A DNA stretch of 64,000 bases from Scytonema sp. UIC 10036 (GTDB lineage Bacteria > Cyanobacteriota > Cyanobacteriia > Cyanobacteriales > Nostocaceae): positions 8,980 to 72,979 of the forward strand of contig NZ_WJFC01000048.1 in the NCBI RefSeq assembly GCF_009725235.1, given 5' to 3'. Below the pieces are notes generated by a model. The model was not told the origin of the DNA and searched no databases. It worked only from the letters and a program-made list of their open reading frames with translations. Of the stretch, positions 8,938 to 18,135 are shown one piece after another (position 1 is the first letter of the stretch; the number at the start of each line of letters is the position of its first letter). The translations under genes were made by a program, and so were the position numbers.

Positions 8938-9369
8938 TTCTCAACAAAATGGGCATTGCCCACCTTGTTGATTCATTCCTCAAGTTTCAACAACGAGCTA
9001 ATTATATCCGTGTTTCGCACCCGATAGCTTTGCTCGCCCAAATTTCCCATTGCTGCTTATGCCATATCAGTACTCAAGGGAGCCTTCAAAGAACACTGTC
9101 GCCTAGAATAAAAGTAGACTTTCCATTTTAGGAAAACTAACTTCACCACTGACGGTTAAACTCCTATCAAAACTATTAGTTGAGTGAGCGTTATCCACTT
9201 CAGTAGTACTTAATTCCTTGAGTGATTTCTTAATAACTTTTTTTTATCATTTTGAAAAAAAAGAATATTTGCATTGATTTTATGCAAGACATAAGATGAA
9301 GACCATGCGCTGCTAAGGTACCTGGCGGAAAAAAACACTGTCTTGATTGAATCATAGCGAGTAATAACC
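8938..9369. other. Intergenic region
   Basis: About 430 bases between divergent genes. It should contain the promoters of the 367-residue gene (minus) and the cadmium-type exporter (plus). A 72-codon frame at 8913-9131 overlaps the minus-strand start and has no protein-like character. I see no palindrome or repeat of note. Confidence 0.5.
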
Positions 9370-10047
9370 GTGAATTGGCTAATTAGTACACTAATTGTTG
9401 GGGTTTCTGCTGCTTTTGCAACTACCTTTGATGACAATTTATATCTGACGGCTTTCTTTGGAAAAGTCAATTACGCTTTTCGCCCGAAGCATATCATTCT
9501 CGGCGAGTTTGTTGGATTCACTGCATTAGTGATGGCTAGTCTACCCGGTTTCTTTGGCGGTTTAATCCTTCCTGCAAGCTGGATTGGGTTACTGGGTTTC
9601 CTTCCAATCGCTATTGGTATCAGTCATCTATTGAGTCGAGAAAATGGGGACGAGGCAGTAGAATCTATAGCAGTTAATTTGTCATCTTCTCCTGCTCGAT
9701 CGAAGCACCACAAGAAATCACTCTTAGCAACTCTACGCGATCCTCAAACCTATAGAGTGTCTGCAGTTACTATTGCAAATGGAGGCAACAACATTGGAAT
9801 TTACGTACCTTTGTTTGCTAGTAGCAATCTGCCAAGTTTAGGAGTCATTTTATGTATTTGCTACCTTACTGTTGGGGTATGGTGCTGTCTCTCATATTTC
9901 CTGACTCGCAATCCTCTTATGGCACCGCTTTTAGCTCGTTATGGTCGCAAAGTCTTTCCCTTTGTCTTAATTTGGTTGGGACTCTCTATCCTGATAAAGA
10001 GCGAAACATATCAACTCATACCTAATCTGGCTATGTTTCACCACTAA
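9370..10047 (+). CDS. CadD-family cadmium/cation resistance transporter
   Basis: A 225-residue integral membrane protein starting at GTG. It has about five or six hydrophobic helices. The first carries the family pattern ATTFDDNLYLTAFF, followed by HIILGEFVGFTALV and a late NGGNNIGIYVPLF motif, as in CadD-type cadmium-resistance exporters. A basic cytoplasmic loop (SSPARSKHHKKS) separates the two halves. It stands alone, with no metal-responsive regulator next to it. The family is clear; ion specificity is not. Confidence 0.88.
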   Translation: MNWLISTLIVGVSAAFATTFDDNLYLTAFFGKVNYAFRPKHIILGEFVGFTALVMASLPGFFGGLILPASWIGLLGFLPIAIGISHLLSRENGDEAVESIAVNLSSSPARSKHHKKSLLATLRDPQTYRVSAVTIANGGNNIGIYVPLFASSNLPSLGVILCICYLTVGVWCCLSYFLTRNPLMAPLLARYGRKVFPFVLIWLGLSILIKSETYQLIPNLAMFHH

Positions 10048-10168
10048 GTATGTATGCGATCGCGCTCCATGTGATATTTTCTAATTTTTGACTGAGGCGT
10101 CATTGCACCAAGATGGATAAGTTGTGCATCATTGCCCAAGCAGTATCAAACGTTGTTCTTAAGTTTCG

Positions 10169-10963
10169 CTATTGTCCAAGCTCTTTCATATTATTCATGA
10201 CTTCTTGATACAACTGCTGATTGTTTTGTTTTTCAAAAATTTTTGCTGCTCGCTGCAAGTCAGCTATAGCACCCTCTTTATCTCCTAATGCAGCGCGAGC
10301 ATTACCCCGATTATTGTATGCTGCAGCAAAGTTGGGAGCGAGGCGAATGGCTTCGTCGTAGTCTGCAATTGCTCCTTCTCTATCTCCTAAAACAGTGCGG
10401 GCGTTCCCTCGGTTATTGTATGCAATAGCGTATTTGGGATTGAGGCGAATCGCTTCACTGTAATCATCTACTGCTGCGTTTCTATCTCCTCTTGCTGCTC
10501 TAGCATTTCCTCGGTTATTGTATGCTTCAGCATAATTGGGATTAATACGAATAGCTTGATTGTAGTCAGCGATCGCCTGTTGTGTTGCTCCTTCTGCCAG
10601 ATAAACATTACCCCTATTGTTATAAACTTGAGCATCATTGGAATTTATTTGCAATGCTTGGTTGGAATCCGCGATCGCTTGCTGTCTGTTTCCTAACTTA
10701 AAGTAAGCCAGCCCTCGCTTATTGTAAGCTTCCCCATAATCAGGATTAAGACCGATTGCTTTGTTATACGCAGCGATCGCGCCTTGAAAGTCTCCTTTTG
10801 TTTGCCTGTACTCACCCTGAGTATAAAAGTCCCTAGCACTAGATGGTTTAGCCACTGAACGCAAGACTGGACGAGATTGAATATCTGTTACAAATACATC
10901 TTTGGTATTATTACAAGCAACAATTACCACAGACACAAATACAGCTAGCAACAGATTTTTCAT
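10169..10963 (-). CDS. TPR-repeat lipoprotein
   Basis: A 264-residue lipoprotein. The signal peptide ends in VVIVAC, so Cys17 is the predicted lipid anchor. After a linker come about six tetratricopeptide repeats of the AYNNRGNARAALGDxEGAIADY type, running from about residue 48 to 250. TPR lipoproteins act as periplasmic or outer-membrane scaffolds; the partner is unknown. The repeats are near-identical, so copy number may vary between strains. It is transcribed downstream of the RNase D-like gene, with an STRR-like spacer between them. Confidence 0.88.
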   Translation of the reverse strand: MKNLLLAVFVSVVIVACNNTKDVFVTDIQSRPVLRSVAKPSSARDFYTQGEYRQTKGDFQGAIAAYNKAIGLNPDYGEAYNKRGLAYFKLGNRQQAIADSNQALQINSNDAQVYNNRGNVYLAEGATQQAIADYNQAIRINPNYAEAYNNRGNARAARGDRNAAVDDYSEAIRLNPKYAIAYNNRGNARTVLGDREGAIADYDEAIRLAPNFAAAYNNRGNARAALGDKEGAIADLQRAAKIFEKQNNQQLYQEVMNNMKELGQ

Positions 10964-10981
10964 TCTTCATCCTTTCTACTT

Positions 10982-11050
10982 TAAATTGGGCATCGGGCAT
11001 CGGAAATTGGGCATTGTTAAAACCATTCATTGCCCATTGCCTATTGCCCA
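10982..11050. repeat. STRR of the GGGCATC/GGGCATT type
   Basis: Degenerate tandem heptamers (TTGGGCAT, CGGGCATC, TGCCCAT in both orientations) fill the gap between the TPR lipoprotein and the exonuclease gene. The opposite-orientation copies could pair as a hairpin. Confidence 0.7.
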
Positions 11051-11051
11051 T

Positions 11052-12011
11052 TTATTCTTCATCCTTCCCTTCATCAGTTTCCTGATTTTTAGATGCCAGT
11101 CGCCAATAAGTTTTTGTCTCAACCTCTACTGACAATTGTTCTAAATTTTCTCCTAAATCTTTTTGTAATTTTTGAGTCAATGTGATAGGAAAATCAAAAT
11201 TAACATCTTGATTTTGCACCAACTGTACCAGTTCCATAAACGCCACTTTTACAGTTTTGCGTTCGGAAGAAGACAGCTTAAAAAATGGAGTTTCCGATAC
11301 ATTTTGCAATTGCATAGCTTTTTTGATGCGCTCTTGCAAATGCTCGTACTCTGAATTGAGCAGTTTCCAGTCTTCCTCAATCTGCAAGTATCTTGCATTT
11401 AGGGCTGCTATATTTTCCGCAGCAGGTTCTGGATTGATTTCTTGATTTAATTCTATCAAATTTAAATAGACTTGAGCAAGATAAATACAGTCTAAGTAAG
11501 CATACTCTAATTGGTCTTCAGTTAAAGGACGCCGCCCCCAATCACTTTTCTGTTCTTGTTTGTCTATCTCCTGAAAATTACAAAGTTCTTCAGCTAACGT
11601 TTTCAGTTGATAGTTAGGAACTGGTAAAGCATAATAAGGAATTTGTTTCGCTAATTCTAAAGTACAAGTAATATTTTTTGCTTTTTTTCCACCTAAAAGT
11701 TTTAAATCGTAGCTAGCATTATGAAAAACTTTTTCAATTTTGGAATTAACCATGATTTTGTCAATAAACTCAGAAACAGTGTGAGGCTGGTTGAGAACAT
11801 CCAAAAGAAAAACGCGATCGCCACTTAAATCTGTTGGCTCGTCTAAGACTTGAATCAGCGATAACCTGGGATTGCGAGTGTTGTACTCAGCAACTTCCGT
11901 ATCAATCCATAAAGTGCTGGCTTTTGTACATTCCGCAATCAATGAACGAATCATACTTTCTGAAGTCAGGTAAGGCATTTGTGAGCTTTCCTCAATAAGG
12001 ACAACAGTCAA
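11052..12011 (-). CDS. rnd: RNase D-like DEDDy 3'-5' exonuclease
   Basis: A 319-residue ribonuclease D-type exonuclease, usually involved in tRNA 3' maturation and RNA turnover. The DEDDy set is visible: Asp37/Glu39 in WIDTE (ExoI), Asp102 in HNASYDLKLL (ExoII), and Tyr170/Asp174 in YAYLD (ExoIII). The C-terminal 120 residues form a helical region but no clear HRDC domain. The most likely start is the internal ATG of MPYLTSESM (codon 12, base 11978), since the first 11 residues look unconserved. Substrate is inferred from family. Confidence 0.85.
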   Translation of the reverse strand: MTVVLIEESSQMPYLTSESMIRSLIAECTKASTLWIDTEVAEYNTRNPRLSLIQVLDEPTDLSGDRVFLLDVLNQPHTVSEFIDKIMVNSKIEKVFHNASYDLKLLGGKKAKNITCTLELAKQIPYYALPVPNYQLKTLAEELCNFQEIDKQEQKSDWGRRPLTEDQLEYAYLDCIYLAQVYLNLIELNQEINPEPAAENIAALNARYLQIEEDWKLLNSEYEHLQERIKKAMQLQNVSETPFFKLSSSERKTVKVAFMELVQLVQNQDVNFDFPITLTQKLQKDLGENLEQLSVEVETKTYWRLASKNQETDEGKDEE

Positions 12012-12217
12012 TTCAGTTATAACTTTCCAAGGTAGCAGTTTTCAGCCCAGTGTAAGAAAATAGAGAACTTCAGAAATCAGGTATGTTGCAGATATCGAGA
12101 AACTCGATATCACCAATGATTGAAGAGTATTTATTTCCTTGGCTGGATGTTTTCAGTATCAGACTCAAGTCATTTTATGTAAGTACTCATGTGTTTTAAA
12201 TCTACTTCTAATTAACT

Positions 12218-13930
12218 ATGCGCTACTTTGTCTTAGCCACAGACTATGATGGTACGCTTGCTACTGACGGTCGCGTGAGCGATGAAACTATAGAAGCCTT
12301 AAAACGCTTGCGCCTTTCTGGTAGAAAACTCATATTAGTTACAGGTCGCGAACTCGAAGATTTGCAGCGTGCATTTCCAGAATTGGATTTATTTGATTGT
12401 GTGGTGGCAGAAAATGGCGCTTTGTTGTACTCTCCTGCGTCACGACAGGAGAAAGCATTAGGCTCAAAACCCCCCGAAGAGTTTATTAAAGCATTACGCG
12501 ATCGCAAGGTTGACCCTTTGTCAGTTGGTCGAGTTATTGTTGCCACTTGGCATCCCAACGAAACAACAGTACTGCAAACAATTCGCGAGTTAGGGTTGGA
12601 ATTGCAAGTCATTTTTAACAAAGGTGCAGTTATGATACTGCCTTCCGGTATCAACAAAGCAGCAGGGCTGACTGCTGCTTTGGATGAAATGAAGTTATCA
12701 CCACATAATGTTGTAGGTGTGGGTGATGCTGAAAATGACCATGCTTTCTTAGAACTGTGCGAGTGTTCTGTTGCTGTTGCAAACGCTTTGCCAATGGTAA
12801 AAGAACGAGTCGATTTTGTCACTCAAAACAGTCGCGGTGCTGGTGTCGTCGAGCTGATCGAACAATTGCTGGATTCAGATTTGGCTGAAGTAGATACCCA
12901 AAGAGAAAAACACAATATTTTACTAGGTACCAGAGAAGATGGTTCTGTCGTCAATATGAGGGCTTACGGTTCAAGTCTTTTACTGGCTGGAACTTCTGGT
13001 GGTGGTAAATCAACTTTGGCAACGGCTATATTAGAGCGTATTGCAGAGCAAAATTATCAATTCTGTATTATCGACCCTGAGGGCGATTACGAAAACTTTG
13101 AAGGTGCAGTTATTTTGGGTGATGCCAACAGAGCACCAAGGATACAAGAAATTTTAGATCTACTAGAGCAACCGCATCAGAATATCATTATTAATTTACT
13201 GGGTATTGCTCTGGCAGATCGTCCCGCATTTTTTGCCGAACTTTTACCCCAATTACAGGAATTAAGAGCACGTACAGGTCGTCCTCATTGGATAGTGGTA
13301 GATGAAGCCCATCATCTCATGCCTGCTTCTTGGAATCCTGCATCCCTAACACTACCCCAAGAGCTTGATTGCATGATGTTTATTACCGTTCATCCCGACC
13401 AAGTTGCCCCCGCAGCATTGTCTTTGGTAGATGCCATAATTACTGTAGGGTTGTCACCAGAGAAAAATATTGAACAATTCTGTTCGATTGTGAATCATTG
13501 TCCCCCACAACTTGCTCCTCAAGAACTCGAACCAGGAGAAGCGATCGCATGGTTCCGTGAATCAGAAACCGAACCATTCCGCTTCCGCATCACTCCCGGA
13601 CATACAGAACGTCGGCGTCATGTACGTAAATATGCTCAAGGACAACTGGGAGAAGATAAAAGCTTTTACTTTGTAGGACCCTTGGGCAAACTCAATCTCC
13701 GCGCTCAAAACTTAATTTTGTTCACCCAAATTGCTGAAGGAGTTGACGACGAAACCTGGCTGTACCACCTCAAACAGGGAGATTATTCCCGTTGGTTCCA
13801 AGAAGCAATTAAGGATGACTCTTTAGCAGAGGAAGCTCAAAAGATAGAGAAAACGGCTAATGGTTCAGCCAGTGAAAGCCGTGCTGCTATTAAAGCTGCA
13901 ATTGAACAGCGTTATACCCTACCTGCGTAA
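12218..13930 (+). CDS. HAD-IIB phosphatase fused to HerA/DUF87-like P-loop ATPase
   Basis: A 570-residue two-part enzyme. Residues 1-215 form a Cof-type HAD hydrolase: nucleophile Asp9 and Asp11 in ATDYDGTL, VTGRE (motif II), and GVGDAENDHAFL near residue 170 (motif IV). Residues 230-570 form a P-loop ATPase: Walker A GTSGGGKST (258-266), IIDPEGDYE, and Walker B WIVVDEAHHLMP (D362/E363), resembling HerA/TraG-like DUF87 ATPases. The physiological substrate is unknown. The fusion has intact motifs in both halves, so both are probably active. It is monocistronic, with a hairpin downstream. Confidence 0.85.
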   Translation: MRYFVLATDYDGTLATDGRVSDETIEALKRLRLSGRKLILVTGRELEDLQRAFPELDLFDCVVAENGALLYSPASRQEKALGSKPPEEFIKALRDRKVDPLSVGRVIVATWHPNETTVLQTIRELGLELQVIFNKGAVMILPSGINKAAGLTAALDEMKLSPHNVVGVGDAENDHAFLELCECSVAVANALPMVKERVDFVTQNSRGAGVVELIEQLLDSDLAEVDTQREKHNILLGTREDGSVVNMRAYGSSLLLAGTSGGGKSTLATAILERIAEQNYQFCIIDPEGDYENFEGAVILGDANRAPRIQEILDLLEQPHQNIIINLLGIALADRPAFFAELLPQLQELRARTGRPHWIVVDEAHHLMPASWNPASLTLPQELDCMMFITVHPDQVAPAALSLVDAIITVGLSPEKNIEQFCSIVNHCPPQLAPQELEPGEAIAWFRESETEPFRFRITPGHTERRRHVRKYAQGQLGEDKSFYFVGPLGKLNLRAQNLILFTQIAEGVDDETWLYHLKQGDYSRWFQEAIKDDSLAEEAQKIEKTANGSASESRAAIKAAIEQRYTLPA

Positions 13931-13958
13931 CTCAATACAACCTACCACTGCCGCGATC

Positions 13959-13979
13959 GTCCGTATTATCCTTACGGAC
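13959..13979 (+). terminator. Hairpin downstream of HAD-ATPase fusion gene
   Basis: GTCCGTA (13959-13965) pairs with TACGGAC (13973-13979) across a 7-base loop, 29 bases after the stop codon. No U-tract follows directly. It is a possible terminator. Confidence 0.4.
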
Positions 13980-14106
13980 TTCGCGATTATCATAAATCTT
14001 CACATTATCCTCCTATTGCTTGCATACTGTCTGCCAGCTCCACAACTTAACGAAGATGACTGTAGAAAACATCTAGCATGAGAGTTATGCACAAAGACTG
14101 AAATGC

Positions 14107-16728
14107 TTATAAATTTCCGGATAGTGCCAAATCAGTCAATTGCATGATTTTTTCAAAGTAGAAGTTGTAAGCTAAATCAGTTAAAGCGGATGCTAATAGA
14201 ACGTATTCAGTAGGAATCTGCTCTATCAATTTAAAAATCAACTCATCACTACATTGAGCTGCCGCAAGATTTAACTCTCTTAACCAATCAGGGGACATCT
14301 GAGATAAATCAAGAAACAAATCCTCTGATACTTGATTATTTATGTCCTCTACAGCGCTATTGTCTTCTTTATAAAGGTATTGCAGCCCCAAATATTGCCG
14401 TAATTGTTCTAGTAGGAATTCTTCTCGAAATGGCTTTTTAATAAAATCATTACAGCCCGCCTGAATCATAGATGTTTTTTGTTCCTCGAAGGCACTAGCC
14501 GTGAGGGCAATGATAAGGGTTGGGGATTTTGGATTTTGGATTTTGGATTTTGGATTTGGGATTGGCGATTGAGAATTAGCATTTGTGAGTGCTTTTTCCC
14601 TTGCCTTAATCTGTCTTGTTGCTTCATAGCCATCCATACCGGGCATTCGCATATCCATTAAAACTACATGTGGATGCCAAGATTCCCACTCCAAAATAGC
14701 TTGTGTCCCATTATTTGCTTCACGGACACTAAATCCGATAGCTGACAGTAATTTCACTAATAATAAACGACTGTCGATCGCATCATCTACTACTAAGATA
14801 CGGTACTCCGGTTGATTGGGTGCTAAACCAATGACTCGGTTTGGTACTGGGCTAGTCATATTTTCGCTTTGACTAGTTAACTCAATAGGAATGTGAAAAG
14901 CAAACGTACTACCCTTTCCTAAAGCACTGCTCACGCTAATCTTGCCACCCATAAGATGTACGTATTTACGGCAAATAGCTAACCCCAGCCCCGTTCCTTG
15001 TTGTGATTCTCTGCCAGTTTCCGTTTGCCCAAATGCTTCAAACAGCAAATCTATTTCATGAGGTGCAATCCCAGCTCCCGTGTCTTGAACCTCAAAGAGT
15101 AGGGCATTGGGCATTGAGAATTGGGCATTGGTGTTTTCCCAATTCTCCATGCCCATTTCCCCATACCCCATTTTTACACGCAATGTTACACGACCACTGT
15201 GAGTAAACTTGATAGCATTGCCTAAGAGATTGAGCAAAACTTGACGCAGCTTACTAGCATCGGTTTTTACGTTTTGGGGAAGATTTGCATCTAACTCAAA
15301 TACGAGTTCTAAACCTTTTGAAACTGCACGTAAATGCAGCATTTGTTGCAAGTTATCTAATAGGTGATGTAAGTCAAAAGAGTTAATGTTGAGCGTTGTC
15401 CTACCTGCTTCAATTTTGGACATTTCTAGAATATCATTGATTAAATTGAGTAGGTGTTCTCCCGCACGATTAATAATCTCTAGATTTTGCTGATTTTCTT
15501 GAGATAAGTTGCGATCGCGACTCATCAATTGGGTAAAGCCAAGAATAGCATTGAGTGGAGTCCGCAACTCGTGGCTCATGTTGGCTAGAAATTCACTTTT
15601 GGCATGATTGGCTGCATCAGCAACAATAACAGCTTGTTGCAATGCTGTTGACTGTTGTTGAGTTTTTGCCAGTAACTCTGCTTGCTGTAGTGCTACTCCC
15701 AACTGATTCCCTATTTGCACAACAATATTAATTTCTCCTGTTTTCCAATTGCGAGGACTGGAATTTTGATAACTCGCAAGAAGTCCCCAAAGTTGTTCGC
15801 CACAAAATATGGGAACAGTAATATAAGCTTTGGCTTGAAAGCGTTCTAACAGATTCACGTAACAAGAGTCAAAATTAGCTTTGTAAATATCAGTAACACA
15901 CAAGAAACTTGTACCACGGCTGTATACACCACCTTGAGTTTCTTGCATATAAGTATCTAAGACTTGGTTATCTTGACTGTTAAATAGTTGAACAATACAA
16001 TATTCGTTTTCTAAAGTATTTTTAGTAATGTCGGGGTTATTTTTATGTGCTTCAATAATAGATGTCCAGCTTTTGCCTACAGACTCCGCGATAAATTCTC
16101 CACTCCAATCTGGATTAAAACGATACACAACAACGCGATCGCAATTCAGCACTTGACGCAATTCTTGTGTTGTGGCAGCAAAAATTTTTTTCATATCTAA
16201 TGATTGCCGCATACTTTGAATCACTTGGGATATGGCTCGCTCCCTTTCTGCACTTTCCCTTAATTCAATTGCTACAGACTCGCGAGATTTAATTTCATTT
16301 TGTAGTTGAACATTTTTCTCTTTTAGCTGTTTTTGCCATCTTTGAGTGTTCATTTGATTTTCTATACGCAATAAAATCTCTTCTTCAGTAGTTGGTTGCG
16401 TAATATATTCAAAGATTCCCAATCTCAAATATTTTAATTTTTCTTGAATATTATTGACGATAGTAATCAAAATAATTGGAATATTTTGAGTTTTTTCATC
16501 TGATTTTAACTGTTGGCAGATTGTATAACTTTCTGTTTCTGGAACTGTAATATTTAAGACAATCAGTTCTGGTAGTTCAAGAAGAGCATCCTTAAGTGCT
16601 TCTTCTTGTAGAAAGCTGATTCTTTGAACTCTGTAACCTTTATGGATAAGGATGTTAAATAGCTCGTGCAGCTGTTCCGCTCGATCTTCAAAAACTAAAA
16701 TTTTTGTATCCCGAACATCCTTTTCCAT
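14107..16728 (-). CDS. Hybrid histidine kinase with pseudo-receiver (REC-GAF-HisKA-HATPase-REC)
   Basis: An 873-residue kinase. The N-terminal receiver-like domain has lost its acceptor: LIVLNITVPE has Asn where Asp is expected, and the usual K of YITKP is Q (YITQP). A GAF domain with phytochrome-like features (about 175-350), HisKA with HELRTPLNAILGF, HATPase_c and a canonical C-terminal receiver (VVLMDMRMPGMDG, FIKKPF) follow. Two in-frame low-complexity inserts that match STRR DNA lie in the HATPase domain (GYGEMGMENWENTNAQ) and the last receiver (PIPNPKSKIQNPKSP). A GAF-sensed intracellular ligand or chromophore is possible. No bilin-binding Cys was identified with confidence. Confidence 0.92.
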   Translation of the reverse strand: MEKDVRDTKILVFEDRAEQLHELFNILIHKGYRVQRISFLQEEALKDALLELPELIVLNITVPETESYTICQQLKSDEKTQNIPIILITIVNNIQEKLKYLRLGIFEYITQPTTEEEILLRIENQMNTQRWQKQLKEKNVQLQNEIKSRESVAIELRESAERERAISQVIQSMRQSLDMKKIFAATTQELRQVLNCDRVVVYRFNPDWSGEFIAESVGKSWTSIIEAHKNNPDITKNTLENEYCIVQLFNSQDNQVLDTYMQETQGGVYSRGTSFLCVTDIYKANFDSCYVNLLERFQAKAYITVPIFCGEQLWGLLASYQNSSPRNWKTGEINIVVQIGNQLGVALQQAELLAKTQQQSTALQQAVIVADAANHAKSEFLANMSHELRTPLNAILGFTQLMSRDRNLSQENQQNLEIINRAGEHLLNLINDILEMSKIEAGRTTLNINSFDLHHLLDNLQQMLHLRAVSKGLELVFELDANLPQNVKTDASKLRQVLLNLLGNAIKFTHSGRVTLRVKMGYGEMGMENWENTNAQFSMPNALLFEVQDTGAGIAPHEIDLLFEAFGQTETGRESQQGTGLGLAICRKYVHLMGGKISVSSALGKGSTFAFHIPIELTSQSENMTSPVPNRVIGLAPNQPEYRILVVDDAIDSRLLLVKLLSAIGFSVREANNGTQAILEWESWHPHVVLMDMRMPGMDGYEATRQIKAREKALTNANSQSPIPNPKSKIQNPKSPTLIIALTASAFEEQKTSMIQAGCNDFIKKPFREEFLLEQLRQYLGLQYLYKEDNSAVEDINNQVSEDLFLDLSQMSPDWLRELNLAAAQCSDELIFKLIEQIPTEYVLLASALTDLAYNFYFEKIMQLTDLALSGNL
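14517..14575. repeat. STRR inside the receiver-domain coding region
   Basis: Tandem GGATTTT heptamers within the kinase gene translate to an NPKSKIQNPKSP-like loop. The repeat sits in the linker after ATRQIKAREK, a tolerant surface loop of the receiver fold, and keeps the reading frame. Confidence 0.85.
15096..15178. repeat. STRR inside the HATPase coding region
   Basis: Repeats of GGGCATT/TTGGGCA and an inverted CCCATTT block fall between the VTLRV strand and the ALLFEVQDTGAGI strand of the ATPase domain. They add about 25 residues in frame. Confidence 0.8.
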
Positions 16729-16771
16729 AAAATTAAGTTTTTCCTTTCTTAAGGTTATAAAAAAAATCTGG

Positions 16772-16966
16772 TTAGAATCGCCACCAAGTCTTCTGCACGT
16801 AACTTAGAATACCCATAGCCACTGCGCCCAGAAGCAACAGCCAAATGATTCCTCCCGGAAGAAAAGTAATCACTCCAAAACCTCTCAGAACCCAGACAGC
16901 GATCGCAACACCAAGAAAAATGCCAAGAGATTGGTTTAACCTGCGATTTAATTTAGACGAATTCAT
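16772..16966 (-). CDS. Small two-helix membrane protein (64 aa)
   Basis: A short basic N-terminus (MNSSKLNRRLNQ) precedes two hydrophobic helices, GIFLGVAIAVWVLRGFGVI and GIIWLLLLGAVAMGILSYV, and ends KTWWRF. It looks like a real small inner-membrane protein, conserved in style with other cyanobacterial two-TM peptides. Function is unknown. It lies upstream of the hybrid kinase on the same strand, 43 bases away, and could be co-transcribed with it. Confidence 0.65.
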   Translation of the reverse strand: MNSSKLNRRLNQSLGIFLGVAIAVWVLRGFGVITFLPGGIIWLLLLGAVAMGILSYVQKTWWRF

Positions 16967-17030
16967 GAACAGTCCTCCAAAATTAGAAGCTTGCTTTTGT
17001 TGTAACTTAGCTTTTTTTATTTTATCTTGA

Positions 17031-17560
17031 CAAGATTTTACAAATCCTGAAAGACTGATAAAGTATATAGTATCAGCGCTCAGGGCTTAATTCTCTTTTA
17101 TTATTTTTGGCTAGAAGATTTCAGTATTTACACTGAATGCAATCAGTGAAGACTCGTGAACAATTTAAAAATACATTTGAAAAGTTTTGGGCGAAGATAA
17201 TTTGCCCTTTGGGTATTTTTAATGCCCAAAGGATGCAGAGCTATACGCTAGCTCTTCAAGTTGGGAAATCTGCCTGCTTTCCCCAGACCAATCATCTGGG
17301 TGGACTAGTGGATTTTAACCCGTTTTGGTAGCTAGTGGGAAATCTGATGCTGGGGGGAGCAATAATTATATGAAATGAGAATGCTAAAAACTTTAATATT
17401 AGCGATAAGAAGAGTCTCGTTTTTATGAAGTTTTGGTAATAATGGCAAACACGCGATTATTTCCGGAAAACTTGTATATGGAATTGGAACTAAAATTGGC
17501 ATATTTGACTCACTTGAGTTCAATAACCAGTTAAACCTTATAGTAGTGGATGTTTGAGGA
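17031..17560. other. Intergenic region with a small hairpin
   Basis: About 530 bases with no convincing gene. CCTTTGGG (17206-17213) and CCCAAAGG (17225-17232) form an 8-bp hairpin with a T-rich loop. Two short open frames (17137-17331 plus, 17332-17523 minus) show no family features. The end should hold the promoter of the SRPBCC gene. Confidence 0.5.
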
Positions 17561-18133
17561 GTGATTGGACGTCATATGAGTGCATCGTTCAGATCGGATA
17601 CAGTTATGACTGGTTCAAATATGGTTTGGAATCAAGACCAACAAAGATTGTTGATGCAAGGCGAAATTTTGGTACAGACAAGCTCGCATACTGCATGGGG
17701 CGGTGCTGTAACAGCCACAATGTACGTGCCATTGGTGCGATCGCAAGTGTGGCAGCAAATCACGGATTATCCCCGTTGGGTGCAATATTTTCCTGATGTT
17801 ACCAAAAGTGAAGTTTTACAACGAGGAGAAGTTAAGCGTCTGTATCAAGCAGCACAAAAAGCTTTCTTATTTTTTACGGCTCAAGTAGAAATATATCTTA
17901 ATGTTGTAGAAGAAATTGGACAGAGGATTCAATTCCGGTTGGAAAAAGGAACGTTCCACGATTTTACGGCTAATTTAGAGTTAAAGGATTGTGGGAACGG
18001 TACGTTACTAACTTATGGAGTGGCAGCAACTCCGGCTATACCCGTACCATCAATTTTTATACAACAAGCAATGAACTTTGAATTGCCAACAAATATGCGT
18101 AAAATGCGACAAGTGCTTTGTAAGGGTCAGTAA
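17561..18133 (+). CDS. SRPBCC (START/polyketide cyclase-like) protein
   Basis: A 190-residue protein with the helix-grip fold pattern of SRPBCC/COQ10-like domains: VPLVRSQVWQQITDYPRWVQYFPDV, then a central strand region with RIQFRLEKGTFHDF, and a C-terminal helix. Such proteins bind hydrophobic ligands or lipids. The first 20-25 residues precede the domain, so translation may start at a later ATG (for example codon 6). It sits 2 bases before the DUF924 gene and is probably co-transcribed with it. The ligand is unknown. Confidence 0.8.
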   Translation: MIGRHMSASFRSDTVMTGSNMVWNQDQQRLLMQGEILVQTSSHTAWGGAVTATMYVPLVRSQVWQQITDYPRWVQYFPDVTKSEVLQRGEVKRLYQAAQKAFLFFTAQVEIYLNVVEEIGQRIQFRLEKGTFHDFTANLELKDCGNGTLLTYGVAATPAIPVPSIFIQQAMNFELPTNMRKMRQVLCKGQ

Positions 18134-18135
18134 AA

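Noticed and set aside
8913..9131. A 72-codon plus-strand frame
   Set aside because: It begins antisense to the 367-residue gene and its translation has no ordered pattern.
17137..17523. Two short frames (plus 17137-17331, minus 17332-17523)
   Set aside because: Neither has a conserved motif or a ribosome site, and the first spans a hairpin that looks regulatory.
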